Origin: Bradyrhizobium niftali
Lineage (GTDB): Bacteria; Pseudomonadota; Alphaproteobacteria; Rhizobiales; Xanthobacteraceae
Assembly: GCF_004571025.1 (NCBI RefSeq)
Contig: NZ_SPQT01000009.1
Location: forward strand, 182,175 to 246,174
Reading direction: 5' to 3'
DNA: 64,000 nucleotides
Positions within the stretch are counted from its first letter, which is position 1. Every line of letters begins with the position of its first letter. Below are positions 53,034 through 63,855 of the stretch, in pieces. The notes under the pieces were generated by a model. The model searched no databases, was not told the origin of the DNA, and saw only the letters and a list, made by a program, of their open reading frames with translations. A program made the translations under genes and the position numbers.

Positions 53034-54374
53034 TCAGGTTCGCATGAAGCCTTCGCACTCGCCCTCGGCCCAGGCGAGCGTGGTCTCCATCTTCTCTCCC
53101 TGCGCAAAGCGGAGCGCCATCTTGGTCAGGATCGCCTGCGCGTAGATCTGCTGGGCAATCTTTGGCGGTGCAGGAGAGGCCGCAATCGACAGCGTCTGAT
53201 GATTGTGGGGGTTTGGATAGTGATAGAGCGTTCCCTTCGGCGGCTCTACCTCGGCCCACGTCTTCAACGTCGTCATTTTCGCATAGGCGGGCAGGTCGTA
53301 GCCACCGCTGGCAGAGACGAACTTCTCGATCGACGACGCCTGCGACAAATGGGTGAGCAGGCTCTTGGCCGCTTCCTTGTTCTTGGAGAAGTTCCAGAGA
53401 CCCCAGTAGTACGGCAGATAGGGCGCAAAGCGGCCTTTCGGGCCGGACGGGAAGCCGTGCGTCCAGCATTGTTCGGCGACCTGCGGTGCGTCGCGCTTGG
53501 CCACCGCCCAGGCGCTTGGCGGATTCATGATGAGGGCGCCCCGTCCGGAGATCAGCCATTTGTTGTTCGAGGCGTCATCCCAGGATGGTGCGTCCGGTGG
53601 CAGGAAGGCGATCAGCTTCTTGTAATATTCGAGCGCCTGACGGACCTGATCGGTCTTCACCGTGGGCTCGCCCTTGGCGTTGACGAGTTCGGCGCCGAAC
53701 GACTGGAAGATCGCACCCGCCGTGTCGACACTGTCGGTGGTTTCGCCGAGGCCAATGCCGAAGGCGAAGCCGCCTTTCTGACAAGCTTCGGCGGCCTTGA
53801 GGAATGTCTCCATGTTCCAGCTGTCCGCTTTCGGCGGTGCGCCCGCGGGGTACAGTTCCTGAATATCGATACCCGCGTACTTCTTCATCAGATCAATGCG
53901 GGTGCAGGGCCCCTTGATCTGGCTCCCGGGGGTGGCGGGGACGGCAAGCCATTTGCCGGCCGCCTGTCCGAGATATTTCACGGTGCCGTTCACTTCACCG
54001 TTCTGCTTGATCGCCGGCTCCACGACGTCGTTCACCGGTTCTAGCTGCTCGGCATAAGCATGCGGCCACCAGGTGTACATCTGAAGAATGTCATGACCGG
54101 ATTTGGCTTGCGCTTCGGCGGCAACGGTCAGCTCGATCTTCTTGTTGTTGCTGGTGATGTAGTCGATCGAGACTTCGACCTTTTCCTTCGCGGCCCATTC
54201 GTTGACGAGAGCCCTGGAGCTGTCGTTGGCGCCGGGTACCCAGTGGTCCCAGAAGCCGATCGAGAGCTTGCCGGCGGCGTAGGCGCCGCGCACGTAGGGC
54301 GCGGTGATCAAGGCTGCGGAGGACATAGCAGTTGCGGCCACAAATTGTCGCCGCGTGAGCTTCTTGCGTGACAT
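53034..54374 (-). CDS. Sugar ABC transporter substrate-binding protein, family 1
   Basis: The 446-residue protein has a twin-arginine export signal (LTRRQFVAATAMSSAALI) and the family 1 binding-protein fold: LSIGFWDHWVPGANDSSRAL, DILQMYTWWPHAYAEQLEPV, FGIGLGETTDSVDTAGAIFQ and GRGALIMNPPSAW. Many aromatic residues suggest a sugar ligand. It is the first gene of the importer operon. The ATG at 54374 gives the signal peptide. The upstream region has tandem and inverted repeats that could bind a regulator. Confidence 0.93.
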   Translation of the reverse strand: MSRKKLTRRQFVAATAMSSAALITAPYVRGAYAAGKLSIGFWDHWVPGANDSSRALVNEWAAKEKVEVSIDYITSNNKKIELTVAAEAQAKSGHDILQMYTWWPHAYAEQLEPVNDVVEPAIKQNGEVNGTVKYLGQAAGKWLAVPATPGSQIKGPCTRIDLMKKYAGIDIQELYPAGAPPKADSWNMETFLKAAEACQKGGFAFGIGLGETTDSVDTAGAIFQSFGAELVNAKGEPTVKTDQVRQALEYYKKLIAFLPPDAPSWDDASNNKWLISGRGALIMNPPSAWAVAKRDAPQVAEQCWTHGFPSGPKGRFAPYLPYYWGLWNFSKNKEAAKSLLTHLSQASSIEKFVSASGGYDLPAYAKMTTLKTWAEVEPPKGTLYHYPNPHNHQTLSIAASPAPPKIAQQIYAQAILTKMALRFAQGEKMETTLAWAEGECEGFMRT

Positions 54375-54445
54375 CTCGTTTCCTCGCTTGGTGTTTTATT
54401 GTTCTGGCGTTTCCTCTTAAACTCTTCCGAGTTTTGCTCCTGATT

Positions 54446-54494
54446 TTCTTGTTGGCGTTTCTTGTTGGAATTCTTGTCGAACGTTTCTCGTTGG
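54446..54494. repeat. Degenerate tandem repeats TTCTTGTTGG
   Basis: Units start at 54446, 54459, 54471 and 54485. The first two share the full TTCTTGTTGG core; the third begins TTCTTGTCGA and the last is TTCTCGTTGG. They lie 70-120 bases upstream of the binding-protein start. Spacing is 12-14 bases. Confidence 0.6.
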
Positions 54495-54542
54495 TGCCGT
54501 CAGCTTCGATCGCAAGTCACGCGAAGCGCGGCAAATTGGTAG

Positions 54543-54567
54543 CGCGATCAGATCATGATTGATCGCG
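54543..54567. promoter_or_regulatory. Inverted repeat CGCGATCA-N9-TGATCGCG
   Basis: Two perfect 8-base arms surround GATCATGAT, itself nearly symmetric. It is about 170-190 bases upstream of the sugar importer. It may be an operator or a further dispersed repeat. Confidence 0.5.
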
Positions 54568-54890
54568 TCTGTCGAGAAAGCCCGAATGGCGATCGTCTAG
54601 AACTAACGTTGTGCCCGAAAGCGTGGCAGCGCCTCTGGTGCCACGCGCCGGAGGTGAACCGCGGCTGCTCCTTTTGCGACGCACACGTTACGCGAACCGG
54701 CCTGGAACGATCCGTGCGCAATTACGCCGCAGTTTCGAATAAGCCTGCATAACCGCTTCGCGCGAAAGACTTTTCGGGCGTGGACAGCAATTGGCTGCGT
54801 CTGGACCTCGAAGCGGCGGAAACGATAGTGTTGCAACCGGCGGGTGGCTTCCACCCGGACAAGCCAATCAGTTCGACGATGGAGACGAGA

Positions 54891-55679
54891 ATGATCAACC
54901 CGGCGCCGCCAACGCGGCTTTACCTGCGACGATGGCTCGCGCTGGGGTCCGTGCTCGCGCTGCTGCTCGGCGCAGCCGCAGTCGCGAACGCTCAAGGATT
55001 GGTCAAAGGCGTTCAGGAGGGGGCGGCAGCCGGGAACAAGGCGGCGGGTCCGGTCGGTGGCGTGCTCGGCGGTGCGATCGGCGGCGTGGTCGGCGTTTTC
55101 ACCGGCGTGCTCGGTGTCGGCAACAACGGCAATCAGGCGCCGGCGGCCAAGGACGCAAACAAGGACACCAACAAGGACGCCAAGCAGCAGCAGGGCGCCG
55201 GCAAGGACAAGGATGCCAAGAGCGCCAAGACGGGCAAGGGTGCCAAGGCGAGCAAGGAGGCCAAGAATGCGCCGCAGGACAACAAGGATGTCACGGTCCT
55301 CACCCAGAGCGGCGCGCCGCAACAGAGCGCCGAGCAGATCGTCGCCAACAGCGATTCCTATATCGAACGGATCAAGACCGAGCTGAATCTCACCTCTGAT
55401 CAGGAGAAGCACTGGTACGGGTTCTCCAGCGCCATGCACTACCTTGGACATAATGGTGCAGAGCGGCTCAACCTCCGGGTTGCGCGCGCCAAGCGGGATC
55501 CGCCCGACGACATTATCGAGCAGATGCGCAACGAGGCGCAGTTCCTGATCGACCGGGCGGCCGACCAGCGCAATGTCGCCGATGCCGCCGAACCGCTCTA
55601 TTCGAGCCTCGACGACAAGCAGAAGCAGGTCTTCATCCAGGAGATGGTACGCCTCAGCCACGAGCGCGGGTTGGATTGA
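54891..55679 (+). CDS. Exported LTXXQ-motif (Spy/CpxP-like) protein
   Basis: The 262-residue protein has a signal peptide (WLALGSVLALLLGAAAVANA), then a Gly-rich segment (GGVLGGAIGGVVGVFTGVLG), a long low-complexity Lys/Asp/Ala part (about residues 80-140) and a C-terminal helical domain starting LNLTSDQEKHWYGF, the LTXXQ motif. The family includes periplasmic stress chaperones. The ATG at 54891 has GGAG 6 bases before; ATG at 54879 is an alternative. The Gly-rich part may insert into membrane. Confidence 0.82.
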   Translation: MINPAPPTRLYLRRWLALGSVLALLLGAAAVANAQGLVKGVQEGAAAGNKAAGPVGGVLGGAIGGVVGVFTGVLGVGNNGNQAPAAKDANKDTNKDAKQQQGAGKDKDAKSAKTGKGAKASKEAKNAPQDNKDVTVLTQSGAPQQSAEQIVANSDSYIERIKTELNLTSDQEKHWYGFSSAMHYLGHNGAERLNLRVARAKRDPPDDIIEQMRNEAQFLIDRAADQRNVADAAEPLYSSLDDKQKQVFIQEMVRLSHERGLD

Positions 55680-55790
55680 TCAAGTTGAATCGGATCGCCG
55701 GCGTCCGAATTAACGGCGCCCGCCACGAATTCGTGAATCCTCTCCGTAATTCGGGTATGGTTAGCTTCGCAAGCTGACTGCGGGGTTGAT

Positions 55791-56168
55791 ATGGCGGACA
55801 GACTCTCCGTTTTCCTGGTCGAAGACGAGGCGTTGATCCGGATGATGATGGCTGACATGGTGGAGGAGCTCGGCCACCATGTCGTCGCGGAAGCGGACAA
55901 TGTCCGGGACGCGAGCGCCTTTGCCATGACCGCGCAATACGACCTCGCCATCCTCGACATCAACCTCATGGGACTCTACGTCGATCCCGTCGCCGACCTG
56001 ATCGAGCGCCGCGGAAAGCCGTTTCTGTTCGCCACCGGCTACGGGCCGGAACTGCTGCCGTCGTTGCTCCGCCGCAGGCCGATCCTGCGCAAGCCGATTT
56101 CGATCGATCGGCTCAAGGCGATGATCGATTCGATGTTTCCGGAAGCCACGGCGAAGGCGCCGCACTGA
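55791..56168 (+). CDS. Single-domain response regulator (CheY-like)
   Basis: The 125-residue receiver domain has acidic residues in VEDEALIRMMMADM, the phosphorylatable Asp in LAILDINLMG (about residue 55), and Lys in ILRKPISIDRL. It has no output domain, so it signals by protein contact or phosphotransfer. No kinase gene is adjacent. This type is common in Bradyrhizobium as an orphan regulator. Confidence 0.92.
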   Translation: MADRLSVFLVEDEALIRMMMADMVEELGHHVVAEADNVRDASAFAMTAQYDLAILDINLMGLYVDPVADLIERRGKPFLFATGYGPELLPSLLRRRPILRKPISIDRLKAMIDSMFPEATAKAPH

Positions 56169-56218
56169 GCGAAGGCGCTGAGCGACGGCGAAGACGCCGC
56201 GCTGAGAGCACCAATGAA

Positions 56219-56245
56219 AATGACCGCCCGTCGGGGGCGGCCATT
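56219..56245 (-). terminator. Intrinsic terminator for the 53-residue gene
   Basis: Ten of 11 pairs form (56219-56229 with 56235-56245), followed on the minus strand by TTTT with the run starting in the stem. It lies just after the stop at 56269. Confidence 0.6.
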
Positions 56246-56268
56246 CGACGTAGGAATTCCTCGGGTTC

Positions 56269-56430
56269 TCAGATCAGGCCGGCAGTGAGGTCGATGCCGC
56301 GCGCCATCAGGCCGAACGAGGCAACGAGGCCCGTGCAGCAGAACAGCAAGATGGTCTTGAACGAAGAAGCGGCGAAACGCGTTTCGGCGGCGGCCGGCAT
56401 TGCGGCGAGCGAAATCATGCTCATGTTCAT
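56269..56430 (-). CDS. Small membrane protein, 53 residues
   Basis: This short ORF starts MNMSMISLAAMPAAAETRF after a strong GGGGGGA ribosome site and has one membrane helix (TILLFCCTGLVASFGLMA). It ends TAGLI before TGA and is followed by a terminator. Such small proteins are frequent in this genus, but I do not know its function. Three ATGs lie close to the start; the first has the best spacing. Confidence 0.65.
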   Translation of the reverse strand: MNMSMISLAAMPAAAETRFAASSFKTILLFCCTGLVASFGLMARGIDLTAGLI

Positions 56431-56571
56431 TCCCCCCTTTGTTGACCCCTGAATTGCATCAGGGTGAGGGAACTCTTAGAGCAAAAGGTTTGACGCGAGA
56501 TTGCGAGGGATCGTTAACGAAATCGCAATCGACTCGCGGACTCGCGCCGTTCCGGCGCGGGATTGCAAGTC

Positions 56572-56775
56572 TCAGTTGCGACCGTTCCTCAGCACCGTGG
56601 CGATGGTATGGGCCGTCATCGCGGCGCGATCCGAGGCGCGCTGGGCGGCCAGCCGGTCTCGCGCCTTTTCCTCGATCAAGAGCTCGATCAGCGCCAGCCG
56701 TTTGTCCTCGTCATCCGCCTCGGTCAGCAGACGGTGATAGCGGTGATAGTCGAAGCCCAGATCCTGCTTACGCAT
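56572..56775 (-). CDS. Small charged hypothetical protein, 67 residues
   Basis: The family is not recognised. It starts MRKQDLGFDYHRYHRLLTEA and then is strongly helical and charged (DEDKRLALIELLIEEKARDR), ending VLRNGRN. No signal peptide. The ATG at 56775 follows GGGGGC; an ATG at 56790 is possible. It lies between glk and the 53-residue gene on the same strand. Confidence 0.6.
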   Translation of the reverse strand: MRKQDLGFDYHRYHRLLTEADDEDKRLALIELLIEEKARDRLAAQRASDRAAMTAHTIATVLRNGRN

Positions 56776-56917
56776 GTCACGCCCCCGCAACTACGCCACA
56801 CACTCAAGGGGGATTGTTTCTCATCGGGAACAAACGAGCAAGCACGATCCTGCGTGGAACCGTTCGTGCGTTGCAATCTCCTGTGAATTACCGGAACTGC
56901 AGCCGGGCGCTCGCGCC

Positions 56918-57910
56918 TCAATCCACATTGTGGTCGGCGAACATCTTCAGGCCGACGAAGCTGGCATCGGGCTTCGTGACCAGCCGGGTCGGGATGTTGC
57001 GCAAATAGTCCTGGAAGCGTCCCTTGGCTTCGAAGCGTGCGCGGAAGGCCGAGGCTGCGAGGAAGTCCGGGAATCGCGGCACGATCCCGCCGGCGACATA
57101 GACGCCGCCGCGGGCACCGAAGGTCACCGCGAGGTTGCCCGCGACCGAGCCCAGGATGGCGCAAAACATCTCCAGCGTCGCGCGGCTGACCGGGCAGCTG
57201 CCGTCCAGCGCCGCCTTGGTGATGGCGGCCGCGTCGCGGTGCGGCACCTGAGCGCCGTCGATCTCCGCCAGCGCCTCGTAGAGGCTTTGCAAGCCCGAGC
57301 CCGACAGCGCGCCGCGCTCGATGGAGACATGGCCGAAGCGCCGGCGCAGGCACGCGATCACGCGCTCCTCGCGCTCGTTCTCTGCCGGCAGGGTGGCGTG
57401 GCCCGCCTCGGTGACGACGGCCAGCCGCGCCCCATGCCGCTCGACCAGACAGGAGACGCCAAAACCGGTTCCGGGCCCGACCACCAGCAACGGTTCTCCG
57501 GGGAGGCCATCTTGTCCGCCGAGCGGGATCAGATCGGCGGGCCGCAAGGCGGGCAGGGACCAGGCGACCACCTCGAAATCGTTGAGCACATGGACGCTGT
57601 CGAAGCCGAGCGTCGGCTGGAGCTCGTTGCCGTCGATGACCCAGGGGCTGTTGGTCATGACACAGCGGTTGTTGGTGACGGGACCCGCGACGGCCAGCAC
57701 GGCTCTCTGGGGCGGCTCGCCGCCGGCCCGGCGCGCCAGCACGTCGACAATGGCTTCCCGGACGGTCGGGAAGTCGGCGACCTTCACATAGTCGACCGGC
57801 CCGGTCTGGTCGCCGTTGCCAGGTCCGCCTTGGCTCAGCGCAAAGCGCGCATTGGTGCCGCCGATATCGGCGAGAAGAATTTTTCCTGTCTTGCCGATAC
57901 CCATAGCCAT
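56918..57910 (-). CDS. glk: Glucokinase
   Basis: The 330-residue ATP-dependent kinase phosphorylates glucose at C6. The phosphate 1 motif is LLADIGGTNARFAL (about residues 12-25); further on are LNDFEVVAWSLPAL with the catalytic Asp, VVGPGTGFGVS, and AGHATLP with the sugar-binding Glu just before. The ending includes ARGGVYVAGGIVPRF. The length is usual for the bacterial Glk family without the ROK zinc motif. It is divergent to pncA with 265 bases between. Confidence 0.94.
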   Translation of the reverse strand: MAMGIGKTGKILLADIGGTNARFALSQGGPGNGDQTGPVDYVKVADFPTVREAIVDVLARRAGGEPPQRAVLAVAGPVTNNRCVMTNSPWVIDGNELQPTLGFDSVHVLNDFEVVAWSLPALRPADLIPLGGQDGLPGEPLLVVGPGTGFGVSCLVERHGARLAVVTEAGHATLPAENEREERVIACLRRRFGHVSIERGALSGSGLQSLYEALAEIDGAQVPHRDAAAITKAALDGSCPVSRATLEMFCAILGSVAGNLAVTFGARGGVYVAGGIVPRFPDFLAASAFRARFEAKGRFQDYLRNIPTRLVTKPDASFVGLKMFADHNVD

Positions 57911-58175
57911 TTGGTTGCCGCGGCTTTGCCGGCCTACGGGAACCTTTGCCTCCGCTCTTGATCCGATCCGCAGTTTGCGGACGGTCTGAGAATCCTCGCT
58001 TGATTGTGCCTAGTCAACACGAACAAGACCAAACCGTTGCATCCTTAAGACGATCCTTGCCCGCCAGCGCGATATGGCCATACGGAGTCGGTGGTTGCGA
58101 AGCCGCGCCGGAAGACCGACATTGGAGGGAGCGCCCAGCGCCGGTCGCGCCGGGCAGATGGAATGGGGCCTTGCG

Positions 58176-58802
58176 ATGAAGATTTCCGACCGCGACGTGC
58201 TGCTGGTGATCGACGTCCAGAACGATTTCTGCACCGGCGGGGCGCTGGCCGTGCCCGGTGGCGAGAAAGTCGTGCCCGCCATCAACCGTATCGCCCAAAA
58301 ATTCGCCAATGTGGTGCTGACCCAGGACTGGCATCCGGGCGACCACGTCTCCTTCGCGGCGAACCATGCGGGCAAGCAGCCGTTCCAGACCATCGAGCTG
58401 GACTACGGCACCCAGGTGCTCTGGCCGACGCATTGTGTGCAGGGCACGGCGGGCGCCGAATTCCATGGCGGGCTGGACGTCACCCGGGCGAGCCTGGTGG
58501 TGCGCAAGGGTTTTCGCCGCGGCATCGATTCCTATTCGGCGCTGTTCGAGAACGACCACAGGACACCGACGGGCCTGCTCGGGTACTTGCGCGAGCGCGA
58601 GTTGAAGACCGTCTTCGTCGCGGGGCTCGCGCTCGACTTCTGCGTCCGCTTTTCGGCAGAGGACGCCCGCAAGGCCGGGTTCGAAGTCGTGGTGATCGAG
58701 GATGCCTGCCGTGGCATCGACCTCGACGGTTCCGTCGCCGCGGCCCATCGCAGTTTTGGCGAGCTCGGCATTTCCGTGATCAGCTTCGAGGCATTCCTGT
58801 GA
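58176..58802 (+). CDS. pncA: Nicotinamidase (PncA)
   Basis: The 208-residue protein hydrolyses nicotinamide to nicotinate in NAD salvage. Asp13 (LLVIDVQNDF) is the general base, DWHPGDHVSF gives the metal-binding Asp and two His, and LALDFCVRFSAEDA gives the catalytic Cys. The LWPTHCVQGTAGAEF loop is typical. The ATG at 58176 aligns with the family; the upstream 34 in-frame codons lack support. It lies 16 bases before the PHA-synthase-like gene. Confidence 0.95.
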   Translation: MKISDRDVLLVIDVQNDFCTGGALAVPGGEKVVPAINRIAQKFANVVLTQDWHPGDHVSFAANHAGKQPFQTIELDYGTQVLWPTHCVQGTAGAEFHGGLDVTRASLVVRKGFRRGIDSYSALFENDHRTPTGLLGYLRERELKTVFVAGLALDFCVRFSAEDARKAGFEVVVIEDACRGIDLDGSVAAAHRSFGELGISVISFEAFL

Positions 58803-58818
58803 GAATCGCGAGATAGCC

Positions 58819-59934
58819 ATGGCGGAGAAGACAGGCAAACAGCTAGGCGGGCCGGATCATGTCCCTGGCGATCCGCTGCTGTGGCCGTTTGCGGCGGCGC
58901 GGCTCGCCATGGACGCCTGTTTCTGGTGGATGGAGCGCGGGCCGGCCGAGCCGGCCGACAGCAGCCTGCCGTGGACGACGCCCAACACGGTCGCGCTGGA
59001 GCTTGCGACCATGCGCCTGCGCGATTGCACGAAGAACCGATCCGGCCAGCCGGCGCTGGTCTGCGCACCCTATGCGCTGCATCGGGCCCTGATCGCCGAC
59101 TTTGCACCGGGCCACAGCGTGGTGCAGTCGCTGCAAAATGGCGGCATCGACCGGGTCTATCTCACCGACTGGCGCTCGGCCACTCCGGACATGCGCTATC
59201 TCTCGATCGACAGCTATCTGTCCGATCTCAACGTTGCCATCGACGAGATCGGCGCGCCGGTCGATCTCGTCGGCCTGTGCCAGGGCGGCTGGCTGTCGCT
59301 GCTCTACGCGGCGCGCTTTCCGGCCAAGGTGCGACGGCTGGTGCTAGCAGGCGCTCCGGTCGACCTGTCGATCGATTCCGCGCTATCCCGGCTCGCCCGC
59401 AACGCGCCGGGAATGGTCTACGACCAGCTCGTCGCGCGTGGCGGCGGCAATGTCAGTGGCGAGGAGATGCTGCGCTTCTGGTCCAGGACGCCAAGCCGCG
59501 AGGATATCGCAGTCGCCTTGCAGAAGGGGCTATCCAACGAGGAAGGCGCGGCGCTGCTCGCGCGCTTCGACCAGTGGAACGTGGAGACGCTCGATCTGCC
59601 GGGCGCTTATTACCTCGAGATCGTCAACCGGATTTTCCGGGAGAACCGGATTGCCGGCGGCAACTTCGTGGCGCTCGGCCGCCCGGTTGATCTGAAGGAC
59701 GTCAAGGCGCCGATCTTCATGCTGGCCGGGCTCGACGACGAAGTGGTACCGGCGACGCAGGCGCTCGCCACCGCCGGCCTTGTCGGCACGCCGCCAGCCT
59801 TCATTGCAGCGGCCTCCGAGCCGAGCAATCACCTCGGCCTGTTCATGGGCGCGCGGACCCACGCGCATGCCTGGCCCCGGATCGCCGAGTGGCTGCGCAA
59901 CGATCTGACCGGCGTCCTGGCCCGCAGCGCCTGA
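58819..59934 (+). CDS. Alpha/beta hydrolase of the PHA synthase/depolymerase-like group
   Basis: The 371-residue alpha/beta hydrolase has a cysteine nucleophile elbow, GLCQGGW, with Cys154, as in PHA synthases (GxCxG) rather than the serine of lipases. An Asp in LAGLDDEVVPA and a His in SNHLGLFMGA complete the triad. The N-terminal YLTDWRSATPDM resembles the DWG region of PhaC. It is much shorter than PhaC (about 560-600 residues), so polymerase activity is uncertain. It is co-directional with pncA and nadE. Confidence 0.8.
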   Translation: MAEKTGKQLGGPDHVPGDPLLWPFAAARLAMDACFWWMERGPAEPADSSLPWTTPNTVALELATMRLRDCTKNRSGQPALVCAPYALHRALIADFAPGHSVVQSLQNGGIDRVYLTDWRSATPDMRYLSIDSYLSDLNVAIDEIGAPVDLVGLCQGGWLSLLYAARFPAKVRRLVLAGAPVDLSIDSALSRLARNAPGMVYDQLVARGGGNVSGEEMLRFWSRTPSREDIAVALQKGLSNEEGAALLARFDQWNVETLDLPGAYYLEIVNRIFRENRIAGGNFVALGRPVDLKDVKAPIFMLAGLDDEVVPATQALATAGLVGTPPAFIAAASEPSNHLGLFMGARTHAHAWPRIAEWLRNDLTGVLARSA

Positions 59935-60070
59935 GCTCGCCGGCCAGAGCGAGGCGCAAATCCGTTATGCATGATGGCGGATGGCCTGCACGGGGCCAGA
60001 TCGATGGGCTAAATAGGTGCGGAGCTGACGGCTGCGGCCGGCCGGGAAAAAATTAGAGGTACTGCGCTCG

Positions 60071-62104
<2,034 letters not shown>

Positions 62105-62142
62105 ATGGCGCGGCGGATCGACATTGCCGGGGAGGCGATCTG

Positions 62143-62526
62143 ATGTCGGCCGGGGAAGGCTCAGAAGCGGGTGAAGAGGCCAGCGTCGTCAACGGCCTCT
62201 ACATCTTCGACATCGAAATGCGTGACGGCAAGCGCGGGCAGGCGAGGGGCGTGGTCATGCTCTGCGACGGACGCATCATGGGCGGCGACAGCTATTTCTA
62301 CTACACCGGCAGCTACACGTTCCGGAACGGGAAGTGGCGTGGCGACCTGATCGTCAATCAGCACACCGAAGCGGTCGGCCGGTCTCTCGTCTTCGGAGGC
62401 AGGGAGGTCACCTGCGGCTTTTCCGGCGACTATTTCCCCGGCGGCGCGGAAGTCGAGGGCATGGCGCTGGTCGGCAAGACCAGCGTGACGTTCACGGCAC
62501 GGCTGACGCTGAAGGACGCAATGTGA
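62143..62526 (+). CDS. GrlR-like regulatory protein
   Basis: The 127-residue protein has the GrlR pattern: VVNGLYIFDIEMRDGKRG, then GVVMLCDGRIMGGDSYFYYT and GSYTFRNGKWRGDL. The fold is an eight-stranded barrel. GrlR represses the type III secretion activator GrlA in enteric pathogens; in rhizobia and relatives homologues occur without that partner and have no known role. The ATG at 62143 follows GGAGG by 7 bases. It lies 38 bases after nadE. Confidence 0.8.
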   Translation: MSAGEGSEAGEEASVVNGLYIFDIEMRDGKRGQARGVVMLCDGRIMGGDSYFYYTGSYTFRNGKWRGDLIVNQHTEAVGRSLVFGGREVTCGFSGDYFPGGAEVEGMALVGKTSVTFTARLTLKDAM

Positions 62527-62631
62527 GCGCGATCTGATCGGCTCACTGGTGAACGGCTTCGTTCCACTCAGGAACCTTCGCACCGACAGAACGTTCGCGT
62601 CTGTTGTTGTGATTTCCTGAGGAGAGGGACC

Positions 62632-63855
62632 ATGCCAAAGCATTTGATGTTGTCGACTGCAGCCATCGGACTCGTGCTCGCATCAGGCTACGCCTATGCT
62701 CAGGCGCCCGGTGAGCGCAGAGACGAGCCGAAACGGACCGAGGAACCGGCGAAAGGCGCCGCGCCGCAGCGCGGTGGATCGGCCCAGGAACGAGTTCAGG
62801 AACGCGTTCAGGAACGTGCGCAGGGCGCCCAGGAGAGACTGCAGGGAGCAGGCCGCGAGGAAAAGGCCGGCGCTACCAGGCACGATGAACCGAAGGCGAA
62901 GGATCAGGCGCAAGAATCTCGCGAGCCTGCGCGCGATCGCAACCGCGAGGCCGAAAGCGCGAAACCGGGACGCGACAGCGGAAAGAGCAGCGCCGAGACG
63001 AAGCAGGACAAGTCCGCACCGCAGAAATCAACCGCCGAGTCCGAGAAATCCAAGGCCGGCCCCGCTGGCCAGCAGAACGAGCGCACGGGCGCAACGGCCA
63101 ATCAGAACGAGCGCAACCAGAGCCAGCCTCCGCGCAATGCCGAGCAACAACCGCCGGCGCAACTGAACAACCGACCCGCAACAGCGACGGACACGAGCCG
63201 GACGGCCCCGACCAACAATGCACAGACCGCGCCGGCCGCCACGGGCACGCAGACCAATCAAGCCAATCAGACAACCCAGACCAACACGCAGGTCAATCAG
63301 CAGGCCCAGCTGACCTCCGAGAAGCAGGTGCGGATCTCTGAGACTGTGAGCCGCGCAAGCCTAGCGCAGCCGGAGCGGAATCTGAACATCTCGATCCGGG
63401 TCGGCGAGACGATCCCTCCACGCGTGCGTCTCTACCGGCTTCCGCCCGAGATCGTGTCGATCGAGCCCGAATATCGCGACTACGAATATTTCGCGACCGA
63501 TGACGACGTCGTCATCGTAGAGCCGCGCACGCATCGCATCGTTAGCCAGGTGCCGCGCGATCCGTCGCGAGCCCGTGCGCAAATGGGCGGCAGTGCCTCG
63601 TCAAGCATGGCGGCCGCCGGCGGGAGTAACGTGAATTGCCGCATCATGCGGCGTGACGCCTCGGGCAATGTGGCCCAGGCAGAACCGTCGACCGTCGGCT
63701 CGACCGCGCGCACCGATTCCCTGAGTGTGACGGTTCAGATGCCCGGCGGCGGCTCGTCAGCCCCGATCGCCCTCGGCGTCCCGGCGGGCAACATCGTGGT
63801 CGCGACGCAAGGGCAGGACGACTGCACGGTGACGATCGAGCCGCAAACGCGCTAA
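62632..63855 (+). CDS. Exported DUF1236-family protein with Glu/Arg/Gln-rich region
   Basis: The 407-residue protein has a signal peptide (LMLSTAAIGLVLASGYAYAQ), a long disordered part rich in Glu, Arg, Gln and Asn (about residues 25-225, including ERVQERVQERAQGAQERLQ), and a C-terminal domain with PPRVRLYRLPPEIVSIEPE and DDVVIVEPRTHRIV, the DUF1236 pattern. It probably acts in the periplasm. Its last 42 bases and stop lie in the left arm of the terminal palindrome. Confidence 0.85.
   Translation: MPKHLMLSTAAIGLVLASGYAYAQAPGERRDEPKRTEEPAKGAAPQRGGSAQERVQERVQERAQGAQERLQGAGREEKAGATRHDEPKAKDQAQESREPARDRNREAESAKPGRDSGKSSAETKQDKSAPQKSTAESEKSKAGPAGQQNERTGATANQNERNQSQPPRNAEQQPPAQLNNRPATATDTSRTAPTNNAQTAPAATGTQTNQANQTTQTNTQVNQQAQLTSEKQVRISETVSRASLAQPERNLNISIRVGETIPPRVRLYRLPPEIVSIEPEYRDYEYFATDDDVVIVEPRTHRIVSQVPRDPSRARAQMGGSASSSMAAAGGSNVNCRIMRRDASGNVAQAEPSTVGSTARTDSLSVTVQMPGGGSSAPIALGVPAGNIVVATQGQDDCTVTIEPQTR

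Larger units (their letters stand above)
54375..54890. other. Divergent control region, sugar importer and LTXXQ gene
   Basis: These 516 bases have no supported gene. The part next to the binding-protein gene is T-rich and has four degenerate repeats (54446-54494). Further right are an inverted repeat at 54543-54567, an 8-bp hairpin (GCGTGGCA 54621-54628 with 54639-54646) and a GGGTGG/CCACCC hairpin at about 54842-54856, just before the LTXXQ gene. Confidence 0.55.

Noticed and set aside
54368..54562. Hydrophobic 64-codon ORF with GTG start upstream of the sugar importer
   Set aside because: Hydrophobicity follows from the T-rich tandem repeats; it overlaps the importer start on the other strand and lacks a ribosome site.
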